Shown: piece after piece, positions 13,953 through 20,362 of the stretch
Numbering within the stretch: the stretch's first letter is position 1
How the letters are laid out: the number at the start of each line of letters is the position of its first letter
Assembly (NCBI GenBank): GCA_964399235.1
Contig: CAYNQC010000009.1
Span: forward strand, 1 to 26,108
Reading direction: 5' to 3'
DNA: 26,108 bases
Origin: DASPPK01 sp964399235
Lineage (GTDB): Archaea > Thermoproteota > Bathyarchaeia > Bathyarchaeales > Bathycorpusculaceae
Program-made: the position numbers and the translations under genes
The notes under the pieces: generated by a model
Seen by the model: only the letters and a program-made list of their open reading frames with translations
What the model was told of the DNA's origin: nothing
Database searches by the model: none

Positions 13953-14701
13953 TATTGCGTGGCCTCCCCTTCTTTTGTTCCTTCAGAGTCTTCTTCCTCG
14001 GTCGCTGCTTCCTCTGCCTCAGCTTCTTCAATTGGTGCTTCTTGCTGCCCCTTCTGCTCCACTTCTGCCTCCTCGCGGGGTTTCTCTGCCTTTTCTTCCG
14101 GAGGGAGACTTTCCACTATCTTGATCTTGTCTGGAAAAACTGCATCGGGAGGCATTATTCTGACTCTGACGCCGAATATGCCAGGTTTCAACTGGACGTG
14201 GACTTCAGCTTTCTGCATATATTTCAGCGATGGATCGCCGCATTTCACGAGATATCCAGCGCGGAATTTCTCGAATCTGGCTCTCTCGGTTCTGAGTTTT
14301 CCACTGATTACGATTTCTGCCCCGAGCGCTCCTGCCTCCATGACTTGGTTAAGAGACCAGAAACCAGCTCGTCGGAAGTGCACCCCCCTCTGTAGGGCTG
14401 ATGCGACTCGAGAGGCAACAACGTAGGCGTTTAGTTCTGGAACTTCAATTTCAGAAACAGAAATCTGCGGGTTGGAGACCTTGAATTTCTCTTCCAAAAA
14501 GGCTGCGAGTTCTCTTATTGTCTCTCCGCCACGGCCTATGACTAGGCCAGGACGCATCGCATAGATGACTATGTGCGTTCCCAAAGGTGTTTTGGATATG
14601 CCTACTCCGCCATATCCCGCGCGGTCAAGCTTCTTCTGCAGGTACTCGTCGATTTCGGTCTTTTTTATCGCTTCGGTGACAAAATGTTTGACGACCGACA
14701 T
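13952..14701 (-). CDS. rps3: Ribosomal protein S3 (uS3) with acidic tail
   Basis: This small-subunit protein at the mRNA entry tunnel has a KH domain at about residues 17-95 (MRPGLVIGRGGETIRELAAF carries the GxxG loop). The S3 C-domain is seen in LQRGVHFRRAGFWSLNQVME and VQLKPGIFGVRVRIMPPDAV. From about residue 200 to 249 the tail is nearly all E, A, Q and S. It overlaps the L22 stop by 1 nt. Confidence 0.95.
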   Translation of the reverse strand: MSVVKHFVTEAIKKTEIDEYLQKKLDRAGYGGVGISKTPLGTHIVIYAMRPGLVIGRGGETIRELAAFLEEKFKVSNPQISVSEIEVPELNAYVVASRVASALQRGVHFRRAGFWSLNQVMEAGALGAEIVISGKLRTERARFEKFRAGYLVKCGDPSLKYMQKAEVHVQLKPGIFGVRVRIMPPDAVFPDKIKIVESLPPEEKAEKPREEAEVEQKGQQEAPIEEAEAEEAATEEEDSEGTKEGEATQ

Positions 14702-15189
14702 CAGGCGGCTTCTCCTCTTTCCTGCTGTTCTTCGAGGGCTACTTCTACATGGCAGAGAATGTTATATGACGGCGTTGCCCTTCCCTGCGCCCTGGGCTGA
14801 GAACGTTTCACCTTCATTCCTTGACTTGTGGCTGCATGTATGATGCGCATTCTGTCTATGTCAAGTCCCTTGTTCTCGGCGTTTGCCTCGGCGCCTTCGA
14901 GCAGTTTCAGTATGTATTGAGCCGTTTTTACAGGGTATCTTCCTGCGAAAGCCTTGGTAAGACCATGTCGATGTCCCACCTTTTTGGTGTACCTCTTGTA
15001 AGGCACGGGTTTCTTCTTGACCACGACATCTTTAAGATAATTCTTGGCTTGGGAAAGCATCATTCCTCTGATTGCCCCGCATACTTCGCGGGCTGCCTTA
15101 TGGGATACCTTAATCTCTCGTGCACTTGCCTTCACGGTTTTTTCGGGATCCAACCGTTCTTCGGCTATTGAGTACCCCCATTTTGGCAT
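14701..15189 (-). CDS. rpl22: Ribosomal protein L22 (uL22), first gene of the operon
   Basis: This protein lines the exit tunnel. It begins MPKWGYSIAEERLDPEKTVK, like other archaeal L22, and has KPVPYKRYTKKVGHRHGLTK and the hairpin region MRIIHAATSQGMKVKRSQPR. The frame continues 8 codons upstream, but ATG 15189 gives the conserved start with GGAG about 10 nt before it and fits the TATA box at 15231-15241. In most archaea S19 directly precedes L22; here nothing does, and hypE runs the other way. Confidence 0.94.
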   Translation of the reverse strand: MPKWGYSIAEERLDPEKTVKASAREIKVSHKAAREVCGAIRGMMLSQAKNYLKDVVVKKKPVPYKRYTKKVGHRHGLTKAFAGRYPVKTAQYILKLLEGAEANAENKGLDIDRMRIIHAATSQGMKVKRSQPRAQGRATPSYNILCHVEVALEEQQERGEAA

Positions 15190-15230
15190 TTTATATTCTC
15201 TCCAGTTGTGCAATTCAACAGCTGTATGGT

Positions 15231-15241
15231 GATTTATATGG
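15231..15241 (-). promoter_or_regulatory. TATA box of the L22-Cmk operon
   Basis: The minus strand reads CCATATAAATC about 47 nt upstream of the L22 ATG. Initiation about 25 nt downstream, near 15211, leaves a short leader that holds GGAG. It is the only good TATA element close to the first gene. Confidence 0.55.
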
Positions 15242-15259
15242 TTTTCCTTTGACGAAAAC

Positions 15260-15280
15260 GGTTTAAAATCAGTTTAAACC
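15260..15280. repeat. Perfect 8-bp inverted repeat in the L22/hypE spacer
   Basis: GGTTTAAA at 15260-15267 and TTTAAACC at 15273-15280 are exact complements with a 5-bp spacer. It lies about 20 bp upstream of the L22 TATA box. Such a dyad could be an operator for a dimeric regulator or a second A/T-rich promoter element; sequence alone does not decide. Confidence 0.4.
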
Positions 15281-15348
15281 TTCTAGACCCTTTCATTTTC
15301 GCTCTTGGGAATGTATCCTTTCCATTTTTCCAGACGCTATGTTTAACT

Positions 15349-15357
15349 CTTAAAAAA
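15349..15357 (+). promoter_or_regulatory. Possible TATA box for hypE
   Basis: CTTAAAAAA lies 34-42 nt upstream of the hypE TTG, predicting a start near 15377, just at the AGGTGA ribosome-binding site. It is a moderate match to the archaeal consensus. Confidence 0.35.
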
Positions 15358-15390
15358 CCGTAATTCACGATGAAAAGGTGACATGGAAGC

Positions 15391-16458
15391 TTGTCAGACG
15401 AGAAAGGATACATCAATATGTTGCATGGTGCTGGCGGAACAGTCATGCATGATTTGGTGAAGAACTATGTGATCAAGTATTTCGGCGGTCCGAGTAACGC
15501 AGAAGTTCCTCTAGAAGCCATGGATGACGCAGCTGTCATTGGAGGCGTTGTCTTCAAAAGCGACTCTCACGCGGTCAAACCCATATTCTTTCCTGGAGGA
15601 GACATAGGAAGGCTTTCAGTTTCAGGGACAGTCAACGATATTGCCATGTTGGGTGCTGAACCTTTTGGTTTGGCATGTGGGTTCATTTTGGAAGAAGGAC
15701 TGGCTCTGAGGGATTTTGAAAGGATTCTCGAGAGCATGAGGCAGGCATGCAATGAAGCATGTGTGAGTATTGTGACGGGGGACACGAAGGTTGTTGAAAA
15801 GGGAAGTTTAGGGGGCTGCGTAATCAATATGTCTGGAATAGGGCGAAGAACCTCTGCCCTGGACAGGAATCTTGAGGTTGTCAAAAAGCACAGAAGAGAT
15901 TTTGAGTCTCGTTGGGTTTTGGACAGGAATCTTGCTGTCGGAGATAAGCTGATACTGTCTGGGACTATTGGCGATCATGGCCTCGCTGTCTTGTCGGCCC
16001 AACAAGGATTGAGCTTCGGCAGCGGAATAACCTCCGATGTTAGACCGTTGAACCGTTTGGTTCAGCGTCTGCTCAAGGAGGTCGGCGGAGTAGTGACCAT
16101 GAAAGATCCTACAAGAGGAGGATTGGCAGATGCCCTTAACGAGTTAAGCGAAAAATCATCAGTCGGCATTCTGATAAACGAAGGCAAGGTTCCAATCAAG
16201 GAAGACGTGCGAATAGCCTGCGAAATGCTCGGCTTGGACCCTTTTGAAGTTGGAAATGAAGGGAAATTTATCATCGGCGCGGTGAAACAGAAAGCCGAGC
16301 AGATTGTGAACTTCCTGAAGAACACGGAGGAAGGAAAGGATGCAGAGATCATAGGCTCTGTGGTGGCAGACGTCAGTGGCGTGGCTATGCAGACGACTGT
16401 TGGAGGCAAGAGAATTGTGTCGCGCCCAATTGGAGACCCAGTTCCAAGAATATGTTAG
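15391..16458 (+). CDS. hypE: Carbamoyl dehydratase HypE (NiFe-hydrogenase maturation)
   Basis: HypE receives a carbamoyl group from HypF on its C-terminal cysteine and dehydrates it with ATP to a thiocyanate that supplies the cyanide ligands of the NiFe centre. The 355 residues show the PurM/ThiL fold: MLHGAGG at the start, the ATP-binding AMDDAAVIGG and SGTVNDIAMLGAEPFGLACG, then MKDPTRGGLADALNEL. The protein ends PVPRIC, the required terminal Pro-Arg-Ile-Cys. The start is TTG 15391 with AGGTGA 9 nt upstream; an ATG at 15383 is out of frame. It converges on hypD, ending 18 bp from its stop. Confidence 0.96.
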   Translation: MSDEKGYINMLHGAGGTVMHDLVKNYVIKYFGGPSNAEVPLEAMDDAAVIGGVVFKSDSHAVKPIFFPGGDIGRLSVSGTVNDIAMLGAEPFGLACGFILEEGLALRDFERILESMRQACNEACVSIVTGDTKVVEKGSLGGCVINMSGIGRRTSALDRNLEVVKKHRRDFESRWVLDRNLAVGDKLILSGTIGDHGLAVLSAQQGLSFGSGITSDVRPLNRLVQRLLKEVGGVVTMKDPTRGGLADALNELSEKSSVGILINEGKVPIKEDVRIACEMLGLDPFEVGNEGKFIIGAVKQKAEQIVNFLKNTEEGKDAEIIGSVVADVSGVAMQTTVGGKRIVSRPIGDPVPRIC

Positions 16459-16476
16459 TATGAAAGGACCTTGCGC

Positions 16477-17556
16477 TTAGTGCTGCGTTGTCGCCCAGAT
16501 CCTGCAAGTTCCTTCGACGCTGACCATGCAGGCGCCAATTGGCTTCTGCGGGGTGCAGGTTTTCATGAACAGAGGACACTCTGCGGGTCTTATCTTGCCG
16601 ATGATGACGAGATGGCATCTACATCCGTGCTGTATGTCGATTCCCTTTTCGATCTTCATCCCATATTTTGAGTGAGCATCATAATCGGCATAGTCGGCCT
16701 TAAGGACAAACTTGGATTCAGGAATGATGCCGAGTCCCCGCCATGTTCCATCGACTGTTGAGAAGACTTTGTTCATCAGTTTCTGCGCTTTTGCATTTCC
16801 GTCCCAGTTGACAGCCCGATTGTACTCGTTTTCCAGTTTGGGTTTGCCATCATGCAGCTGTCGGACTATCATGTAGATTCCAAACATCAGATCCAAAGGT
16901 TCGAAACCAGCTACAACCACAGGCATTGCGTACTGTTTTGGGAAAACCTCGTAGGGTCTGAGACCGATGATCGTGCTGACGTGCCCTGGAGCAATGAAAC
17001 CGTTGAGGCTCAGGTCTTTCAGTTTCACGAGCAATCGCATCGCTGGCGGAATCGTGCGATGAGAAACTAGAAAACTGATGTTTCTTGGAGGGTTTGCTGC
17101 GACTTCAACTGCCGTTGAGGGAGAGGTCGTTTCAAAGCCAACTGCAAAAAAAACAAAGTCCTTGTCGGGCTCGTTTTTTGCCATCTGAACCGCGTCGCCA
17201 ACACCGTAAACAACTCTCACATCTGCGCCCCTCGCTTTGGCTTCCAGAAGGGACATGTTTGAACCAGGAACTCGGAAAAGGTCACCGAAACAAGTGACGG
17301 CTATTCCTTTCAAAGCCAGCTGAACTGCCTCATCTATTTCTGAAGCGGGAACTATGCACACCGGGCAGCCTGGACCAGCTATGACTTCAACGTTCTCGGG
17401 CAAGAGACTGCGCAGTCCGTAATGAGTAATCGTCCATTCATGAGTGCCACAGACGTGACAGATTCTTATCTGGCCCTTTTTGGGTGCAATCTCGACTATT
17501 TTTTCCGAAATGCGTTTTGCCAGGTTTGGATCTCTAAACCTTAGCTCTTCAACCAT
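16477..17556 (-). CDS. hypD: Hydrogenase maturation protein HypD
   Basis: HypD is the Fe-S scaffold that with HypC carries the Fe(CN)2CO unit before insertion into the hydrogenase large subunit. The 359 residues contain CHVCGTHEWTI (C33, C36) and GPGCPVCIVP (C64, C67). The C-terminal cysteines at 312, 314, 327, 334, 343 and 351 lie in the CRCHLVI, IRPAEC, MKTCTPQKPIGACMVSVEG and TCRIW context that holds the 4Fe-4S cluster. All family motifs are intact. It lies 24 bp after hypC and is probably co-transcribed with it. Confidence 0.96.
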   Translation of the reverse strand: MVEELRFRDPNLAKRISEKIVEIAPKKGQIRICHVCGTHEWTITHYGLRSLLPENVEVIAGPGCPVCIVPASEIDEAVQLALKGIAVTCFGDLFRVPGSNMSLLEAKARGADVRVVYGVGDAVQMAKNEPDKDFVFFAVGFETTSPSTAVEVAANPPRNISFLVSHRTIPPAMRLLVKLKDLSLNGFIAPGHVSTIIGLRPYEVFPKQYAMPVVVAGFEPLDLMFGIYMIVRQLHDGKPKLENEYNRAVNWDGNAKAQKLMNKVFSTVDGTWRGLGIIPESKFVLKADYADYDAHSKYGMKIEKGIDIQHGCRCHLVIIGKIRPAECPLFMKTCTPQKPIGACMVSVEGTCRIWATTQH

Positions 17557-17580
17557 TTCTTTTCCAGCTTGATTATCATG

Positions 17581-17811
17581 CTATTTGAGTTGGGCTTCAG
17601 CCTCAAGGATCTCGTTCCACAGATGCAGAGTTTCCTGAGCTTCTTTCTTATCCAGGACCTGAATTGCATAACCGGCATGAACCAAAACGTAGTCGCCTTC
17701 TTTTGCGTCCACGAGTGTGACGTTTACTTCTCTCAGAACCCCTTCACCGAAGTCGACCTGCGCTTTATCTTCTCTTCGTGATACGACCTTGGCCGGTATT
17801 GCTAAGCACAT
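17581..17811 (-). CDS. hypC: Hydrogenase maturation chaperone HypC
   Basis: This 76-residue OB-fold chaperone binds HypD and the hydrogenase large-subunit precursor. It begins MCLAIPAKVVSR, where Cys2 (after Met removal the N-terminal residue) is the essential iron ligand. ADFGEG-like DFGEGVLREVNVTLVDAKEG and YVLVHAGYAIQVLD follow, as in the family. It is 52 bp downstream of hypF with no evident terminator between. Confidence 0.95.
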   Translation of the reverse strand: MCLAIPAKVVSRREDKAQVDFGEGVLREVNVTLVDAKEGDYVLVHAGYAIQVLDKKEAQETLHLWNEILEAEAQLK

Positions 17812-17863
17812 CTACATCAGTATCTATGCGAGTCTGGGACGTCAATAAATCGGTTATGGTCTG

Positions 17864-20149
17864 CTACTTAAAAAAGCCTGATGCAACGGCTTGACCGAAG
17901 GATATACCACCATCGCCTGCCGGAATCGCTTCGTGCACCAGAAAACGGAGACCAGCGTCCTCAATGATCTTTCGAATGGCAGTTGCGATTATCTCATTGC
18001 ATGCAACTCCGCCCGAGAAGCCTACAGTCTTGACTTTGTTTTCTTCTGCTTTCTGAATTGCCAACGCAGCGAGGCCTTTTGCTATGTAAATATGTGCACA
18101 ATATGCCAGATCCCGTTTATCATATTTCTGTTTGTTTTCAAAGATTTCAGTCAACATCTGTGTTGTGACCAACTCGTCGTTTCTTATGATTGGATTCAGT
18201 CTTAGGACTTCTTTGCCTTTCATGGCAGCCGACTCGAGCTTCATGGATGGTTCGCCTTCGTAGGTGCGTTCACGGCATATTCCCAGAACTGCCGAAACCG
18301 CATCCAGCACTCTCCCGCAGCTGCTGGTTCGGATGATTGTCCTTTGGTTCTTGAGTTGTTCAAGAATCAGCTCTATTTCTTGTTTGCCATAAGGGAAATA
18401 ACGTTCGTTCTGGAAAAGCCATTCCTCGATAGGCACGTTGTCATAGAGTATTCCTGCAGCCATCCTGAGTGGAAAGCGAGTTGCTTGATCTCCGCCGAGG
18501 AGGGGCTGATTTTCAAGATGCGAGAGGCGCTTGAAATCATGTGAACCCTTTTTGCATAGAAGGATCTCGCCTCCCCATGCTTCGCCGTCCGGTCCATAGC
18601 CATAACCATCGCAGCATATGCCAACCATTTCATCGACGGTGTGCTCCATCATTAACGCAGCGGCATGGGCAAAATGATGCTGGATTTGATTGACCTGCCA
18701 ACCATTTGCTTCTGCCAATTCCCGCGCAAGAGCTGTTGTGGTGAATTTGGGATGAAGATCGCATGCTATGGTTTCAACTTTGCTGTTCGTGAGGTGAATG
18801 AGGTGTTTCACAGCTGCTTCCAGAAAGGATCTTGTCTCGACATTTTCCACATCACCGACATGCTGTGAAATGAAAGCTTTGTCCTCGTCCAGAACGCAGG
18901 CAGTATTGTTGAGCTCACCGCCCAAGGCCAGAACACAATTTTCTGACGGTTCTTTGAGCATTATTGGAGCAGGGGCGTAGCCCCGAGAGCGCCTCAGGAA
19001 AACCGTGTGGCCATCGTGCATACGCAGTACCGAATCGTCGCATCTGTGTGCTATTTGCCGATTGTGAAATAGGAAATAGCCAACTGTGTTGGCAAGCGTT
19101 CTTACGGCTTCCTCGTTGTTTTTGACTATTGGCTGGTTCGGCGGGTTTGCGCTAGTCATTACAAACGCCGAGTCTTTTACTTTGTCGAAAAGCATGTGGT
19201 GAAGACCCGAATAGGGAAGCATTACGCCGATGTTATGTAATTCAGGAGTTACTAGTTCAGAAAGACAATAGTCGCGCTTTTTGTTGAGCAGAACAATCGG
19301 ACGAGAGTAACTTTTCAGAAGTGAAGCCTCTCTTTCGCTAACTTCGGCGAAGGTTTTTATTGCGGCTAGGCTTCGAGCCATTATCGCAAAAGGTTTTTGG
19401 CGTCTATGCTTGACTGCCCGCATCTTGACCAGAGGTTCGGTCTCAGTTATTGATGCTGCAATATGGAAGCCGCCGTAGCCCTTTATTGCGAGGATATTGC
19501 CTTCGGAAAGAAGTCTGCCTGCTTCGCGAATTGGGTCCTCATGCTCAAGCGCCTCTCCTCGCCCTGTCGCTAACCACACCCTCGGTCCACATTTGGGGCA
19601 CGCCACTGTCTGAGCGTGAAACCTCCTGTTCAAGGGATCTGTGAACTCCCTCAAACAGAAGCTGCACATTGGAAACTCGCGCATTGTCGTGTTCTCACGA
19701 TCGTACGGCAGTTTCTCGATGATCGTAAATCTTGGGCCACAGTTTGTGCAGGTAATGAAAAAGTATTCGTACCTTGGGTCTTCGGGGTCTCGAAGCTCTC
19801 GCAAACAGTCTTCACAAATCGCTATGTCCGGAGGTATGATTGATCCTGAGAGTTCAGTTTCGTTCGAGCTTTTTTGTACTGCGAAGCCTGGATATTCATT
19901 TTTGCCTTCAACTTTCGAAGTGATGACTCTGTGAATTTGGGCAAGAGGTGGCTTCTTTGTTTTCAGGTCATTCAAGAACCCTCTGATCTCATTTTCGTTG
20001 CCTTCCAGAAGGATTTCTACGCCTGCGTCGCCTCGGTTTCTGACATATCCATTCAGTTTGTGCTTGACGGCAATACGGTAGACGAACGGACGGAAGCCTA
20101 CGCCTTGTACGATGCCCGTGACTCGTACTTTAATCCGCACGGTAGCCAT
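17864..20149 (-). CDS. hypF: Carbamoyltransferase HypF
   Basis: HypF converts carbamoyl phosphate and ATP to a carbamoyl adenylate and loads HypE. All domains are present in the 761 residues. An acylphosphatase-like domain occupies 1-90 (VTGIVQGVGFRPF, Arg20). Two zinc fingers have C112/C115/C134/C137 and C162/C165/C184/C187. A YrdC-like domain covers about 205-385 (LLSEGNILAIKGYGGFHIAA, KHRRQKPFAIM). The Kae1-like C-terminal domain has the metal-binding HHFAHAAALMMEH and GFSGGVACN. The ATG lies about 28 nt from a TATA-like element, so the transcript is near leaderless. It is first in hypF-hypC-hypD. Confidence 0.97.
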   Translation of the reverse strand: MATVRIKVRVTGIVQGVGFRPFVYRIAVKHKLNGYVRNRGDAGVEILLEGNENEIRGFLNDLKTKKPPLAQIHRVITSKVEGKNEYPGFAVQKSSNETELSGSIIPPDIAICEDCLRELRDPEDPRYEYFFITCTNCGPRFTIIEKLPYDRENTTMREFPMCSFCLREFTDPLNRRFHAQTVACPKCGPRVWLATGRGEALEHEDPIREAGRLLSEGNILAIKGYGGFHIAASITETEPLVKMRAVKHRRQKPFAIMARSLAAIKTFAEVSEREASLLKSYSRPIVLLNKKRDYCLSELVTPELHNIGVMLPYSGLHHMLFDKVKDSAFVMTSANPPNQPIVKNNEEAVRTLANTVGYFLFHNRQIAHRCDDSVLRMHDGHTVFLRRSRGYAPAPIMLKEPSENCVLALGGELNNTACVLDEDKAFISQHVGDVENVETRSFLEAAVKHLIHLTNSKVETIACDLHPKFTTTALARELAEANGWQVNQIQHHFAHAAALMMEHTVDEMVGICCDGYGYGPDGEAWGGEILLCKKGSHDFKRLSHLENQPLLGGDQATRFPLRMAAGILYDNVPIEEWLFQNERYFPYGKQEIELILEQLKNQRTIIRTSSCGRVLDAVSAVLGICRERTYEGEPSMKLESAAMKGKEVLRLNPIIRNDELVTTQMLTEIFENKQKYDKRDLAYCAHIYIAKGLAALAIQKAEENKVKTVGFSGGVACNEIIATAIRKIIEDAGLRFLVHEAIPAGDGGISFGQAVASGFFK

Positions 20150-20164
20150 CTCTGTGGTCTAGAG

Positions 20165-20311
20165 CTAGTTTGGGGTTTCATATACATTTTGACAAGATAT
20201 GTTTCGCCGTAACATCGAACGGCTTTCCTGTACGCGAGAAAGCCCCACGGCCAACTTGTTGGCTATCTCTGCAACGGTTCGTTGCTTCTTACTTGGTGTG
20301 TAAACGCTCAC
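20165..20311 (-). CDS. Doubtful 48-aa frame resembling a helix-turn-helix
   Basis: A minus-strand frame from GTG 20311 to TAG 20165 reads VSVYTPSKKQRTVAEIANKL and then AVGLSRVQESRSMLRRN. The stretch TVAEIANKLAVGLSRVQ has the spacing of a helix-turn-helix: small residue, EIA, turn glycine and recognition helix. Against it: no Shine-Dalgarno sequence, a TATA element only about 10 nt upstream of the GTG, and the hypF TATA box lying inside the frame. It may be a micro-gene, a remnant of a regulator, or chance coding over inverted repeats. Confidence 0.2.
   Translation of the reverse strand: MSVYTPSKKQRTVAEIANKLAVGLSRVQESRSMLRRNISCQNVYETPN
20177..20186 (-). promoter_or_regulatory. TATA-like element of hypF
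   Basis: The minus strand reads AAAATGTATATGAAACC, with TATATGAA about 28-35 nt upstream of the hypF ATG. Initiation would fall near 20156, leaving a leader of only a few bases. Confidence 0.45.
20221..20285. repeat. Three consecutive short inverted repeats between hypF and tes
   Basis: Three perfect dyads lie within 65 bp: GGCTTTC 20221-20227 with GAAAGCC 20238-20244; GCCAAC 20250-20255 with GTTGGC 20258-20263; GCAACG 20271-20276 with CGTTGC 20280-20285. All are between the hypF and tes TATA boxes, so they would act as DNA operators unless a longer transcript crosses them. They also underlie the helix-turn-helix-like frame. Confidence 0.45.
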
Positions 20312-20343
20312 TCCATGCTTTATAAATGGCTTGTGTGTTTACG
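20292..20343 (+). promoter_or_regulatory. tes promoter: TATA box flanked by a direct repeat
   Basis: CTTTATAAATGG at 20319-20330 is a near-perfect archaeal TATA box; initiation near 20349 gives a leader of about 14 nt to ATG 20363. CTTGGTGTGTAAACG at 20292-20306 and CTTGTGTGTTTACG at 20330-20343 are near-identical sequences on either side. The second covers the stretch just before the transcript start, where a bound protein would block initiation. Confidence 0.55.
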
Positions 20344-20362
20344 TAATGATCGAAAATTCGGG

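Noticed and set aside
13551..14426. Plus-strand open frame of 291 codons
   Set aside because: It is antisense to Rnp1, L29 and S3, has Ser/Phe-rich low-complexity translation, and no promoter or family resemblance.
15830..15945. Repeated GGACAGGAATCTTG within hypE
   Set aside because: The two LDRNL-coding copies are inside a conserved protein of normal length, so there is no sign of a mobile or regulatory repeat.
16893..16905. GGTTCGAAACC resembling a tRNA T-loop
   Set aside because: It is inside hypD coding sequence with no cloverleaf.
20282..20362. Upstream extension of the tes frame
   Set aside because: It includes the TATA box at 20319-20330, which cannot be inside the translated transcript it starts.
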